Notes: generated by a model from the letters alone, not told the origin. A DNA stretch of 64,000 nt from Maridesulfovibrio zosterae DSM 11974 (GCF_000425265.1 NZ_AUDC01000012.1:62001-126000), one strand, 5' to 3'. Counted from the first letter of the stretch, positions 26,005 through 35,302 are shown. Numbers and translations: made by a program.

Positions 26005-27192
26005 ATGAGCCATATTTTCGACACATATTCCAAACAAATTTTAGCCTTCAAACTTTCCGGTCAACATGGAAGAGAAGTCTTTTCTCCAGAAGCAGATATT
26101 GAAAAGGCTACCATTCAGCATCTTAAATTTGCCGAAAGAAGAAGTGCTGATGCGCTCATAATTTTCGGCTTTACAGATGGAAAACTGATTAAAAATATTG
26201 CTCTAAATAAACAGGATCATTTAAAGCTGATTATTTGCGGCCTGTATCCAGACCATATCCGCACTGCTGAAAAGCAAGTATTAAAAATTATTTCAGAAAC
26301 TCCCAATACATTTCTACTTACGGATTCATCGATGTGGTCCATACTTATGCTACTTGGACAAAATGGATACAATACTGCAAACTGCCATCTTATACTTAAT
26401 CCAGATCTAAGAAATGACAGCAAAACAGAACATCAAAAATTGCAAAAAATATTTTCCGGCCTGAAAGAAATAACCTTGCCTGAAACAAATAAAGACATAA
26501 CTATTTCCGGTGCAGCAATACTCAGCCCAAACGAACCTGACCTTGATAAGTTTATAAATTCTTTCCCTGGCTGGCTGCACGAAATTATACTTGTCTGGGA
26601 TTGCTGTAATGAAAATGATTACCCGAAACTAAGCCATCAGTCCGGAGTAAGAATAATTAACAGACATCATCCTCTTAATGCAGACTTCGGCAAGCAGCGA
26701 AACCGCATGTTAAGCCGATGCAGCGGTGAGTGGATATTTTATTTAGATGCGGATGAACGTCTGCATCAGGAAGGATGGGCATTACTACGCAGCCTTGCTT
26801 CTTATAATGAATGCAGCAGTTGGTATCTGCCCCGCCTAACCTTTTACCCTGATGAAAATCATTGTCGCGCCGGATACGGATTGTGGCCGGACCTGCAAAT
26901 GCGTTTTTTTCGTAATTCAGATGAGCTTATGTTTGAAAATAAAATTCACGAACAACTACAAGGTCTTAAAAACGCATCAGGAATTGCCTCTATGGCATAT
27001 ATCAGTCATCTGACACATCTGCTTAAAAGCAGAAGCCACATTGAATCAAAACTTGAATCATTTAATGTTGCAACTGATGGGCGTTTCAAACATCAATTGG
27101 GAAAAGAATTTCCAAACTTGGCAACAAGTATACTTAAGCCTTTAAAAATGTATCCTAACGCGCCTGTAATTCTGCCAGAGTTAAATTTCTAA
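26005..27192 (+). CDS. Glycosyltransferase family 2 protein with an extra N-terminal domain
   Basis: 395 residues. The GT2 catalytic part spans about 170-395: GAAILSPNEPDL at its start, then DFGKQRNRMLSRCSGEWIFY and LDADERLH, the metal-binding DAD triad, as in LpsC/KdtX-like glycosyltransferases that act on lipid or protein glycans. The first about 165 residues form a separate alpha/beta domain (ADALIIFGFTDGKLIKNIA, LKLIICGLYPDHIRTAEKQV) whose pattern resembles the Maf-type flagellin glycosylation domain, judged by eye only. It is 5 bases behind the GT4 gene. Confidence 0.82.
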   Translation: MSHIFDTYSKQILAFKLSGQHGREVFSPEADIEKATIQHLKFAERRSADALIIFGFTDGKLIKNIALNKQDHLKLIICGLYPDHIRTAEKQVLKIISETPNTFLLTDSSMWSILMLLGQNGYNTANCHLILNPDLRNDSKTEHQKLQKIFSGLKEITLPETNKDITISGAAILSPNEPDLDKFINSFPGWLHEIILVWDCCNENDYPKLSHQSGVRIINRHHPLNADFGKQRNRMLSRCSGEWIFYLDADERLHQEGWALLRSLASYNECSSWYLPRLTFYPDENHCRAGYGLWPDLQMRFFRNSDELMFENKIHEQLQGLKNASGIASMAYISHLTHLLKSRSHIESKLESFNVATDGRFKHQLGKEFPNLATSILKPLKMYPNAPVILPELNF

Positions 27193-27282
27193 GAGTGAAC
27201 ATGTACAATTGGCATTGCCTAACAGTATAAAATTTATTAGGTCTGACCAAAATATCCAGACAAACAGCTTCAAGGATTTAAT

Positions 27283-28356
27283 ATGAAAGTTACTTGTCCC
27301 GAGTGTAATTACAGCAGCGAGATTCCCGAGGATAAAATCCCGGCCAATGCTCAGCTTGCAACCTGTCCTAAATGTCAGATCAAATTTCAATTCCGTGAAT
27401 TGGGCCCTGAATCAGCCCTTGAACCGGATATGGAATTTGAATCTTCTGCATCTCCTGAAGAAACATATGAGTATCAATCCTCGATCGACGAGTCTTCTAC
27501 TGATGAGACTGAACCATATAATGAGCATGGTTTTGCAGAAGAAAATCCAAATATGGATGAAACCCTTCAAGCGGAATATACTTCCGATCAGGAAGAGCCT
27601 GAACAACCCCAAAGTATACATGAAGAACAGATTCAGGAAGAAAAGAAAGATATCTGGCAAAGACTTCATTCAATGAAACCTGAAAACAGTCTCTCTCAGG
27701 AAGATGATGAAATAGAGAATAACAATATTTCCGCACAGGAAGTACCATTTGAAAATCTTGAAAAATACGGATTTTTCCCCGGAATTTTCATGACAATCAA
27801 AAAAATTATCATCTCCCCTGCATCTTTTTTTCAGGGAATGGAACTACGTGGGTTCATTAAACCACTTATATTTTTTCTCCTACTGGCGGAATTTCAGGAA
27901 ATATGTAATTTTATTTGGACCATGTCGGGAATAGATTCAAATATTGGTTCCGAAGTGGGAAACATGGTTAATAATTCTGTTATTTCCGAATCATTAAAAG
28001 AAGGCACATCGTCAGCACTGTTCTCGCTACTGTTATACCCTTTAATGCTGGCAGGAATAAGCTTTCCTCTGATTGGAATAACTCACATCATGCTCATGGT
28101 TTTCGGTGCAGGAGACCGTGGATATCAGGCAACATTCAGGGCTACGGCATACTCGTATGCCCCCATAATTCTGAGTGTGCTGCCTGTTGTAGGTGATATG
28201 ATCGGAGCAATTTTAAGTGTTGCTATTTCGATCATTGCATACAAAAACATACATAATACGACATACATGAGAGTTGTGCTTTCAATGGTGATGCCTGTTG
28301 TGCTACTATTGGTCATTCTCGGCTTTTATATGAATTTTAATCAGCCGACAATTTAA
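27283..28356 (+). CDS. Zinc-ribbon and Yip1-domain membrane protein
   Basis: 357 residues in three parts. Residues 1-42 form an MJ0042-type zinc ribbon with two CxxC pairs (C5-C8, C29-C32) in MKVTCPECNYSS and ATCPKCQIKF. Residues about 43-160 are strongly acidic and Gln/Ser-rich, low complexity. From about 165 to the end there is a Yip1-like integral membrane domain with five hydrophobic segments (PLIFFLLLAEFQEICNFIW, LFSLLLYPLMLAGISFPLIG and others). The family role is not established in bacteria. The ribosome binding site is AAGGA. It is followed by a small gene 22 bases later. Confidence 0.82.
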   Translation: MKVTCPECNYSSEIPEDKIPANAQLATCPKCQIKFQFRELGPESALEPDMEFESSASPEETYEYQSSIDESSTDETEPYNEHGFAEENPNMDETLQAEYTSDQEEPEQPQSIHEEQIQEEKKDIWQRLHSMKPENSLSQEDDEIENNNISAQEVPFENLEKYGFFPGIFMTIKKIIISPASFFQGMELRGFIKPLIFFLLLAEFQEICNFIWTMSGIDSNIGSEVGNMVNNSVISESLKEGTSSALFSLLLYPLMLAGISFPLIGITHIMLMVFGAGDRGYQATFRATAYSYAPIILSVLPVVGDMIGAILSVAISIIAYKNIHNTTYMRVVLSMVMPVVLLLVILGFYMNFNQPTI

Positions 28357-28378
28357 CAGCTCTGTTGAGGATTAATTT

Positions 28379-28714
28379 ATGTTTGGATGGATTAACGGGT
28401 TGATTTTTAATGTGAAAGAACGCATCAGACTTGCGAAAGAGATCAACCCCAGAAATTTCAGGGCTATGGCCAGAGAAATTTCTGAACTTGCAGAAGCCTG
28501 TTCTCAAGTCAGCTCACCTGAAAGCGACCTGCTTAGCAGAGTGGAACGAATCAAAGGTGAAATGATACAATTGACTGAACTGACAAGGCAACCTGAATTC
28601 AAAAAACTCTCTGTTCAACGAAAGATGGAACTTAGGCAAAGCCTGATTCAATCCAAAGAACAGATACTTGAATCCATGCAGGCCGCACCATCGCCAACCA
28701 AACTGATCCAATAA
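28379..28714 (+). CDS. Small helical protein of unknown function
   Basis: 111 residues, rich in Glu, Lys, Arg and Gln; predicted to be almost wholly helical with coiled-coil character (about 30-100) and no signal peptide or membrane segment. GAGGA before ATG is the ribosome binding site. It lies 22 bases after the Yip1-domain gene and just before a terminator, so the two form one operon. No family recognised. Confidence 0.75.
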   Translation: MFGWINGLIFNVKERIRLAKEINPRNFRAMAREISELAEACSQVSSPESDLLSRVERIKGEMIQLTELTRQPEFKKLSVQRKMELRQSLIQSKEQILESMQAAPSPTKLIQ

Positions 28715-28715
28715 T

Positions 28716-28752
28716 AAAGGGCGACTCTTTAACATAAGAGTCGCCCTTTTCA
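28716..28752 (+). terminator. Terminator of the Yip1-domain operon
   Basis: A perfect 14-bp stem AAAGGGCGACTCTT/AAGAGTCGCCCTTT (28716-28729 with 28736-28749) followed by T. Confidence 0.95.
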
Positions 28753-29002
28753 GTTTAAGCTAAGTTTTTTCTTAAGAAACACAAAAATTTAATATCATCT
28801 ATTAGATTAAATTAAGTATTTAAAAAAATATTTATAGAAAATATGCTTATAAGATAAATTAATCTGCAAATGATGGTGCGATTCATTGCAGTTAATAACT
28901 TTAAAAATATACAAATATGCGGCATGAAATTTGCTTTATATTAACTCGTATAAGCTATGGTCAATTTTCAGACACGGAAATAACCTTTCACCCCTACTGA
29001 CA

Positions 29003-30130
29003 ATGAAAAAATACCTGATAATATTTGTTCTGCTTTTATCGGCCTGCACAAAATTTGAGCCGCAGATCTCGACTCAATCTATTTACTATGAAGATGCCGA
29101 TGTTCAGCTATCACAGCTTATGGTATACTCAAGACCTGAAAAGCCGCACTATGGACCGCTTTCCGCCCTGTTTTACCCGTTTCAGGTTACTCAGACCATG
29201 CCCAATTCTATAGACTGGGGCAAACAGGTTGCCAGAGGAATCTGGCAAAACTGGACCAGCCTACAAATATTTCCGTCCATGGTTTATGATGACACTCTGA
29301 CCTACCGAGGACTTGAAGAAGCCCTCTACACAGCCCGTTCACGTGGCTATGATTTACTGGTAACAGGTTTTGTTCCCTATCTTTATCTGGGGCATACCAT
29401 GGACGATTCAGCTCTGAGTGTTCAAGTTAAAATTTACGAAACAAAACGTGGACAGATGGTCTGTTCATTTGAACAGTCAGGACGAATTGAAAAGAAAATG
29501 GATGATGATTTCATCTTGATAAAGCGCGAACATCGCATGCCGGAATCCGCATTTTATAATATTATTCGTGCCATTGCCACCGATATGGCTGTCCCCCTCA
29601 CTTCATGGGCAAGGTATGAAAAAACAACTCAGGGCATGATTGCCGGACTTAAGCCTGACATGATGGACGTACCTGCACCGCCAATGGTTCAACATCAGAT
29701 TACAACTGACAAAATAACCCAGACTCCATCCTTTGTGGAAGCTCCTCCTAAAGTTACTCCTAAAGCAGCAACTCAGACTAAGACACGCTCGATTAATCTG
29801 GCCGTACAGTTTGACAGTGACTCTGCTGAAATCAAACCGGAGTCATTCCAGTTACTGAACGAACTTGGTAAGGCACTTATCAGCGATCAATTGAAAAATA
29901 AAAATATCATTATTGCCGGACATACTGACTCTGATGCCTCGACGGAGTATAACTTAAAACTCAGCAAGGAAAGAGCTGAAGCTGTTAAAAAATATCTGAT
30001 TGCTAATTTCCCCATTCCGGATTCACGGATCGGAGTTACTGGCTTTGGTGAAACCAGACCGCTGGTCCCGAACAGTACAAAATACAATAAACTTCTTAAC
30101 CGCAGGGTGCAGGTTTCGATCACTTCATAG
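29003..30130 (+). CDS. Lipoprotein with C-terminal OmpA-like peptidoglycan-binding domain
   Basis: 375 residues from the ATG at 29003, chosen because it begins a textbook lipoprotein signal (MKKYLIIFVLLLSAC, Cys15); a TTG start at 28931 would put 24 residues ahead of it. Residues about 25-255 are a domain of unknown identity (GKQVARGIWQNWTSLQIFPSM, YDLLVTGFVPYLYLGH). Residues about 275-375 are an OmpA domain (FDSDSAEIKPESFQLLNELG, IAGHTDSDAS, GVTGFGETRPLV, NRRVQVSI) that binds meso-diaminopimelate in peptidoglycan. It should tether the outer membrane to the cell wall. The ribosome binding site is weak. Confidence 0.88.
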   Translation: MKKYLIIFVLLLSACTKFEPQISTQSIYYEDADVQLSQLMVYSRPEKPHYGPLSALFYPFQVTQTMPNSIDWGKQVARGIWQNWTSLQIFPSMVYDDTLTYRGLEEALYTARSRGYDLLVTGFVPYLYLGHTMDDSALSVQVKIYETKRGQMVCSFEQSGRIEKKMDDDFILIKREHRMPESAFYNIIRAIATDMAVPLTSWARYEKTTQGMIAGLKPDMMDVPAPPMVQHQITTDKITQTPSFVEAPPKVTPKAATQTKTRSINLAVQFDSDSAEIKPESFQLLNELGKALISDQLKNKNIIIAGHTDSDASTEYNLKLSKERAEAVKKYLIANFPIPDSRIGVTGFGETRPLVPNSTKYNKLLNRRVQVSITS

Positions 30131-30595
30131 AAGTAAACAGTTTAAATAAATTTAATATTACTCCAGACAAAAATGACTCTATGCCTGACAGATGGAGCTG
30201 TGTAATAATTTTATTCTACCATTTATTTAGATGTAAATGCAGTATATAAAAATTTAGCCAGGTACATTGCTAGAGATACTTTATACCTCCCCTTTGGAAT
30301 ACGAACCAAACGGGGAGGTTATTTTTAATTAAAATTAACTGTTAAGAGACCAATAAACTAAATTTTATCCTTTTTTATCAATCAGTTAAACTTATCAAGA
30401 CTTCTTCATCTTTTACTCTTTTCCCTTGCCGCCATTTGTGTTACTCCAAACCACGCAATCTGTTACGCATAACCGAATGTTTCTATGGTTGACGGAATGA
30501 ATATAATAATTAGATTCTTCCTTGTTCCTTTTGAAACATGTCGTCAAAACTGATAGCCTGGCGCGGTGATCCCGTAGCTAGGGAGGACTTTATAA
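30131..30595. other. Intergenic region before the heme cluster
   Basis: 465 bases without a gene. It holds the terminator at 30285-30326. The rest is AT-rich; a GGGAGGA ribosome binding site closes it, just before the next ATG. No promoter pair is convincing, though one for the heme cluster must lie downstream of the terminator. Confidence 0.5.
30285..30326 (+). terminator. Terminator after the OmpA-like lipoprotein gene
   Basis: Stem ACCTCCCC/GGGGAGGT (30285-30292 with 30312-30319) extended by TTTGG/CCAAA with a single bulged C, then TTATTTTT. Confidence 0.9.
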
Positions 30596-31780
30596 ATGAT
30601 TGGTATTTCTAAACTTTACTGTGGTGCAGTAGAAACTTCCGATGCTCTGCGCTACGGACGTGAATCCGGAAAACTTCCCTCTCATCTGTTGCAGTTTTCC
30701 AAAGATAAAAAGCCAGTAGTTGTCTGGAACATGACCAGACGCTGCAATCTCAAGTGTGTTCATTGTTATGCACAGGCTATAGATCCTGATGGACAGGATG
30801 AAATTTCCACCTCACAGGCAAAAGAAATTATTGACGATCTTTCATCATTCGGAGCACCAGTAATGCTCTTTTCCGGAGGGGAACCTCTGGTACGTAAAGA
30901 CTTGGTCGAGCTTGCCAGCTACGCTACAAGCAAGGGTATGAGAGCTGTTATTTCTACAAACGGTACACTCATCACCAAAGAAAAAGCCAGAGAACTTAAA
31001 GGGGTAGGTCTTTCCTATGTCGGCATCTCTCTTGACGGTGGTGAAGAGACCCATGATAAATTCCGCGGTGTTCCCGGTTCTTATAAAAAAGCTCTTCAGG
31101 GTGTTGAAAACTGTAAGGCCGAAGGACTCAAAGTAGGCCTCCGCTTTACCATCAACAAACGCAACTGGACCGAAGTTCCTACAGTTTTCCAGGTTCTTAG
31201 AGATCTTGACGTTCCCAGAGCATGTTTCTACCATCTGGTATACTCAGGCCGTGGCTCCGAACTGATCAAGGAAGATTTGTCACATGCTGAAACCCGTCAG
31301 CTGCTTGACCTCATCATGGATGAGACCAAAGCTCTTTTTGATGCAGGAATGCCCAAAGAAATCCTCACCGTTGATAACCACGCTGACGGACCATATGTAT
31401 ACCAGCGCCTGCTGAAAGAAGATCCTGCAAGAGCAAAAGAAGTTCTCGAACTTCTCCAGTTCAATGAAGGAAACAACTCAGGTCGCGGTATCGGTTGTAT
31501 TTCTTGGGACGGTCAGGTTCACGCCGACCAGTTCTGGCGCAACCATACCTTCGGCAACGTTCTCGAACGTCCTTTCTCTGAAATCTGGACTGACGAAAAC
31601 ATCGAACTGCTTCACAAGCTCAAAAACAAACAGGCTCATGTTGGCGGTCGCTGTGCTCAGTGTCGCTACCTGCCTATCTGTGGCGGTAACTTCCGTGCCA
31701 GAGCTGAAGCATACTATGATGATATCTGGGCTCAGGACCCGGCTTGTTACCTCACTGACGAGGAAATCAAAAAAGACTAG
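30596..31780 (+). CDS. ahbC: 12,18-didecarboxysiroheme deacetylase AhbC (radical SAM)
   Basis: Removes the two acetate side chains of 12,18-didecarboxysiroheme to give Fe-coproporphyrin III in the siroheme-dependent heme pathway of sulfate reducers and archaea. 394 residues. The radical SAM cluster motif CNLKCVHC gives Cys50, Cys54 and Cys57; FSGGEPL and ISLDGG are the GGE and ribose motifs. The C-terminal SPASM-like region has CAQCRYLPICGG for an auxiliary iron-sulphur cluster. The N-terminal MIGISKLYCGAVETSDALRY is typical of AhbC rather than AhbD. GGGAGGA precedes ATG. It heads the ahbC-hemB-ahbD-decarboxylase cluster. Confidence 0.92.
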   Translation: MIGISKLYCGAVETSDALRYGRESGKLPSHLLQFSKDKKPVVVWNMTRRCNLKCVHCYAQAIDPDGQDEISTSQAKEIIDDLSSFGAPVMLFSGGEPLVRKDLVELASYATSKGMRAVISTNGTLITKEKARELKGVGLSYVGISLDGGEETHDKFRGVPGSYKKALQGVENCKAEGLKVGLRFTINKRNWTEVPTVFQVLRDLDVPRACFYHLVYSGRGSELIKEDLSHAETRQLLDLIMDETKALFDAGMPKEILTVDNHADGPYVYQRLLKEDPARAKEVLELLQFNEGNNSGRGIGCISWDGQVHADQFWRNHTFGNVLERPFSEIWTDENIELLHKLKNKQAHVGGRCAQCRYLPICGGNFRARAEAYYDDIWAQDPACYLTDEEIKKD

Positions 31781-31843
31781 AAAAGCATTGGACTGTTTTT
31801 GACAGACAAAGCCAGACAGTCGTCCTGTCGACGATAAAAGAAC

Positions 31844-31882
31844 AATCCCGGCGGACTTCTATGAGGTTCGCCGGGATTTGAT
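31844..31882 (+). terminator. Intercistronic hairpin between ahbC and hemB
   Basis: A perfect 10-bp stem AATCCCGGCG/CGCCGGGATT (31844-31853 with 31869-31878) followed by a broken T tract. It may be a partial terminator or an RNA-stability hairpin that separates ahbC and hemB expression. Confidence 0.6.
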
Positions 31883-31918
31883 ATTTATATACAAATAATT
31901 AGCCAAGGAAGGATAATA

Positions 31919-32902
31919 ATGGTTTTTGACTTCCACAGAGGGCGCAGACTCAGGCGTTCCCCTGTTATACGTGATATGGTCAGGGAAATTTCCCTTTCCT
32001 CTGCTGATTTAATGATGCCTTACTTTGTCACAGAAAGTGACGACCCTGATTTTAAAAAGCCTATTACATCCATGCCCGGACAATTTCAGCTCAGCTTGAA
32101 ACAGTTGGAAAAGCAGGTTGAAGAGGCTGTATCCTATGGGCTGAAAAGTCTTATACTTTTTGGAATACCTGCCGAAAAGGACTCTGTAGGGTCTCAGGCA
32201 TATGCCGAAGAAGGTATTGTTCAGCAGGCAATAAAAGTAATAAAAAAACGCTGGCCCGAACTTCTGGTCTGCACAGATGTATGTCTGTGCGAATATACCT
32301 CCCACGGACATTGCGGACTGATCGAAAACGGACGTATTCTTAACGACCCTACTCTGAAACTTCTGGCTGAAACAGCTTTATCGCACGCTAAGGCCGGAGC
32401 AGATATGGTTGCCCCGTCAGATATGATGGATGGACGTGTCGCCGCCATCAGAGAAGTTCTTGATGAAAACGGATATGAAGATCTGCCGCTCATGTCTTAC
32501 GCTGTAAAGTATGCCTCCGCATACTACGGCCCATTCCGCGATGCAGCAGAAAGTGCACCTCAATTCGGGGACCGTAAAACATACCAGATGGACCCCGCAA
32601 ATGCCCGTGAAGGCCTGCGTGAAGCAGCAGCAGATGCTATAGAAGGCGCTGACATTCTTATTGTCAAACCTGCCGGACCTTATCAGGACATGATCCGTCA
32701 GGTCCGCGATAATTTTGATCTGCCCGTCGCTGCCTATCAGGTCAGCGGAGAATACTCTATGATTAAAGCAGCAGCCTTGAACGGCTGGATTGACGAAGAA
32801 GCTGTTGTCTGGGAATCGCTTATCGGCCTTAAACGTGCCGGTGCCGACATTATCCTGACCTATTTTACTGAAGACGTACTCAAACGTATGGGTAATAAAT
32901 AA
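31919..32902 (+). CDS. hemB: Delta-aminolevulinic acid dehydratase (porphobilinogen synthase)
   Basis: Condenses two 5-aminolevulinates into porphobilinogen, the common step to siroheme, heme and cobalamin. 327 residues. The zinc-type cysteine set is visible: Cys122, Cys124 and Cys132 in [14 protein letters not shown]. The two catalytic Lys are K197 (SYAVKYAS) and K250 (ILIVKPAG). AAGGA precedes ATG. It sits between the two radical SAM heme genes; ahbD starts 1 base after its stop region. Confidence 0.97.
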   Translation: MVFDFHRGRRLRRSPVIRDMVREISLSSADLMMPYFVTESDDPDFKKPITSMPGQFQLSLKQLEKQVEEAVSYGLKSLILFGIPAEKDSVGSQAYAEEGIVQQAIKVIKKRWPELLVCTDVCLCEYTSHGHCGLIENGRILNDPTLKLLAETALSHAKAGADMVAPSDMMDGRVAAIREVLDENGYEDLPLMSYAVKYASAYYGPFRDAAESAPQFGDRKTYQMDPANAREGLREAAADAIEGADILIVKPAGPYQDMIRQVRDNFDLPVAAYQVSGEYSMIKAAALNGWIDEEAVVWESLIGLKRAGADIILTYFTEDVLKRMGNK

Positions 32903-32903
32903 T

Positions 32904-34085
32904 ATGAGTGAAAAAAATACTGCACATCCGGGTGGACATCCCGGCGGTCACCCCGGAAAAAAACCGGGTGGTCATCCCGGAGGACATCCGGGCGTAAATC
33001 CGATTCCTGCAAACAACGCTGACGGATCACCACCGCTGCGCCTTATTGCATGGGAAATCACCCGTTCCTGCAACCTTGCCTGCAAGCACTGCCGTGCTGA
33101 AGCACATCCCGAGCCTTATCCAGGGGAACTTTCCACTGAAGAAGCAAAGGCCCTTATCGATACCTTTCCTGAAACAGGCAACCCCATCATCATTTTCACC
33201 GGCGGCGAACCATTGATGCGCCACGATGTCTTTGAACTGGTGGAATATGCCAAGACTAAAGATCTGCGTTGTGTAATGGCTCCCAACGGAACTCTGCTTA
33301 CTGCTGAAAATTCCGTTAAACTTAAGGAAGTAGGCATTGAACGCTGCTCTATCTCAATTGATGCGGCGCAAGCTGAATACCACGATGAATTTCGCGGTGA
33401 AGTTGGAGCATTTGATAAAGCAATGCAAGGAATCCAGTATCTTAAAGATGCAGGCATTGAGTTTCAGATCAATACCACTGTGACTCGAAACAATCTGCAC
33501 ATGTTCAAAGAGATATTCCATCTTGCAAAAGATCTTGGTGCATCTGCATGGCATATTTTCCTGCTGGTTCCCACAGGAAGAGCTTCCGAACTCGGCGCAG
33601 AAGTTATCTCTGCTGACGAATACGAAGAGGTTCTCAACTGGTTTTACGATTTTCAGAAAACCACCGATATGCAGCTCAAAGCAACATGTGCTCCGCATTA
33701 TCATCGTATTCTGCGCCAGCGAGCCAAAGAAGACGGAATCCCCGTTAACTTTGAAAACTTCGGCCTTGATGCTGTCAGCCGTGGCTGTCTTGGCGGCGTG
33801 GGTTTCTGTTTCATATCCCATACAGGGCAAGTTCAGCCGTGTGGCTACCTTGACCTTGATTGTGGTAATGTCCGCAATATTCCTTTCCCGCAGATCTGGG
33901 CTAAATCGCCCCAGTTTCTGAACCTGCGCAATCCAGAAACCTATGATGGTAAATGCGGTCACTGTGAATTTGAAAAAGTTTGCGGCGGTTGCCGTGCCCG
34001 CGCAGCAACCATGAAAGACAACTATCTGGGACCTGAGCCTCTATGCTCATACGAGCCTAAGAAAAAGCCCAGAAAGGACAAATAA
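32904..34085 (+). CDS. ahbD: Heme b synthase AhbD (radical SAM) with a His-Pro-Gly-Gly repeat N-terminus
   Basis: Oxidatively decarboxylates two propionates of Fe-coproporphyrin III to the vinyl groups of heme b. 393 residues. The radical SAM motif CNLACKHC gives Cys56, Cys60 and Cys63; FTGGEPL follows. The C-terminal auxiliary-cluster region contains CGHCEFEKVCGGCRARA. Before the catalytic domain lie about 30 residues of near-perfect HPGG repeats (His8, 12, 16, 24, 28, encoded by a 12-base repeat), which could bind heme iron or another metal; that is inference. No strong ribosome binding site is seen, so coupling to hemB is likely. Confidence 0.92.
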   Translation: MSEKNTAHPGGHPGGHPGKKPGGHPGGHPGVNPIPANNADGSPPLRLIAWEITRSCNLACKHCRAEAHPEPYPGELSTEEAKALIDTFPETGNPIIIFTGGEPLMRHDVFELVEYAKTKDLRCVMAPNGTLLTAENSVKLKEVGIERCSISIDAAQAEYHDEFRGEVGAFDKAMQGIQYLKDAGIEFQINTTVTRNNLHMFKEIFHLAKDLGASAWHIFLLVPTGRASELGAEVISADEYEEVLNWFYDFQKTTDMQLKATCAPHYHRILRQRAKEDGIPVNFENFGLDAVSRGCLGGVGFCFISHTGQVQPCGYLDLDCGNVRNIPFPQIWAKSPQFLNLRNPETYDGKCGHCEFEKVCGGCRARAATMKDNYLGPEPLCSYEPKKKPRKDK

Positions 34086-34550
34086 ATGGATGCAGTAGAC
34101 AAACAGATTCTAGGCATCATTCAATCCGGTTTCCCTATTGTCTCCCGCCCTTATGCTGAGATAGGAGAACAGGTTGGATGCAGTGAGGATGAAGCTCTTA
34201 AAAGGGTCAACACCCTGCGCTCTGACGGGGTTATCCGCCGCATCGGTGCTAACTTCGGTTCACGCGAACTTGGCTGGCACTCTACTCTTTGCGCCGCCAG
34301 CGTTCCTGAAGATAAAATTGATGAATTTGTTGCCGAGGTAAACAGCCACAGCGGAGTTACCCACAACTATCTGCGTGAAAATGACTTCAATATCTGGTTT
34401 ACTTTCATCGGTCCTGACAAAGAAACCGTACAAGAAACTCTCAAGTCCATGACTGACAAAACCGGAATACGTATACTTTATCTGCCTGCCAGCAAGCTTT
34501 TTAAAATCAAAGTTGATTTTGATATGACAGATGACAAGGAGAAAAAATAA
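34086..34550 (+). CDS. Siroheme decarboxylase subunit (AhbA/AhbB family, Lrp-like fold)
   Basis: Siroheme decarboxylase removes two carboxyl groups from siroheme; it is a complex of AhbA and AhbB, both built on an Lrp/AsnC fold. 154 residues. An N-terminal winged helix (MDAVDKQILGIIQ, RVNTLRSDGVIRRIGANFGS) and a C-terminal ferredoxin-like domain with GVTHNYLREND and NIWFTFIGP are typical of this enzyme, not of DNA-binding regulators. Which of the two subunits it is cannot be settled from sequence alone, and the other subunit is not in the window. It follows ahbD directly and overlaps rpe by one base. Confidence 0.85.
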   Translation: MDAVDKQILGIIQSGFPIVSRPYAEIGEQVGCSEDEALKRVNTLRSDGVIRRIGANFGSRELGWHSTLCAASVPEDKIDEFVAEVNSHSGVTHNYLRENDFNIWFTFIGPDKETVQETLKSMTDKTGIRILYLPASKLFKIKVDFDMTDDKEKK

Positions 34551-35218
34551 TGACTGCCAAGGAAACGATCATTTCCCCATCACTTCTTTCATGCGATTTC
34601 AGCCGTCTTGCTGACGAACTGAAAGCCCTTGAAGAAGCTGGACTCAAATGGGCACACCTTGATGTAATGGACGGTAGATTCGTCCCTAACATCACATTCG
34701 GCCCTCCGGTCATCAAGTCAATGCGTAAAGAGTGCAATCTCTTCTTCGACTGCCATCTCATGATTGAGCAGCCCGAACGCTACATTGATGAATTTGCTGA
34801 TGCAGGGGCAGATCTGATCTGCATTCACGCTGAGTCCACCAATCATCTCGAAAGAGCTGTTGCCGCCATTGCAGATAGAGGCGTTAAACCAGCTATTGCC
34901 CTCAATCCGGCAACACCTCTGGAATCAATCAAATATCTGATTCCCCAGCTCTACATGGTGCTGATTATGTCTGTTAACCCCGGTTTCGGCGGACAGAAAT
35001 ATATCCCCTTCTGTAGTCAGAAGGTTAGTGATCTCAAAGCCATGATTACTGAGCAAGGTGCTGACACACTTATACAGCTTGATGGCGGAGTAACTATGGA
35101 CAACTGTCGTGAACTCGTTGAAGCAGGGGCAGATGTTCTTGTTTCAGGTTCAGCCTTCTTTAAGTATCCACCTTACGCAGAACGTCATAAAATGTTTTTA
35201 AAGACCTGCGCAGGTTAG
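34550..35218 (+). CDS. rpe: Ribulose-phosphate 3-epimerase
   Basis: Interconverts ribulose 5-phosphate and xylulose 5-phosphate. 222 residues, TIM barrel. Seen: SPSLLSCDFSRLADEL at the start, the metal-binding HLDVMDGRFVPNITFG and DCHLMIEQPE, MSVNPGFGGQKYIP and the phosphate-binding DGGVTMDN. TAATG overlap with the preceding heme gene ensures coupling, though no metabolic link is obvious. A long terminator hairpin follows. Confidence 0.96.
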   Translation: MTAKETIISPSLLSCDFSRLADELKALEEAGLKWAHLDVMDGRFVPNITFGPPVIKSMRKECNLFFDCHLMIEQPERYIDEFADAGADLICIHAESTNHLERAVAAIADRGVKPAIALNPATPLESIKYLIPQLYMVLIMSVNPGFGGQKYIPFCSQKVSDLKAMITEQGADTLIQLDGGVTMDNCRELVEAGADVLVSGSAFFKYPPYAERHKMFLKTCAG

Positions 35219-35302
35219 CTATCGCCTCCAACTTATTTAACACTATCAAAAACTTTTTACAGTTTAGGTAAGCTGTTATTTTCAAAGCTGGAAAATGATT
35301 TT

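Noticed and set aside
28873-28890. Sigma-54-like TGGTGC ... TTGCA upstream of the OmpA-like lipoprotein
   Set aside because: GG to GC spacing is 11, not 10, and the -24 box is poor.
32920-33000. Short DNA repeats in ahbD as CRISPR or mobile repeat
   Set aside because: They are in-frame codons for the HPGG protein repeat.
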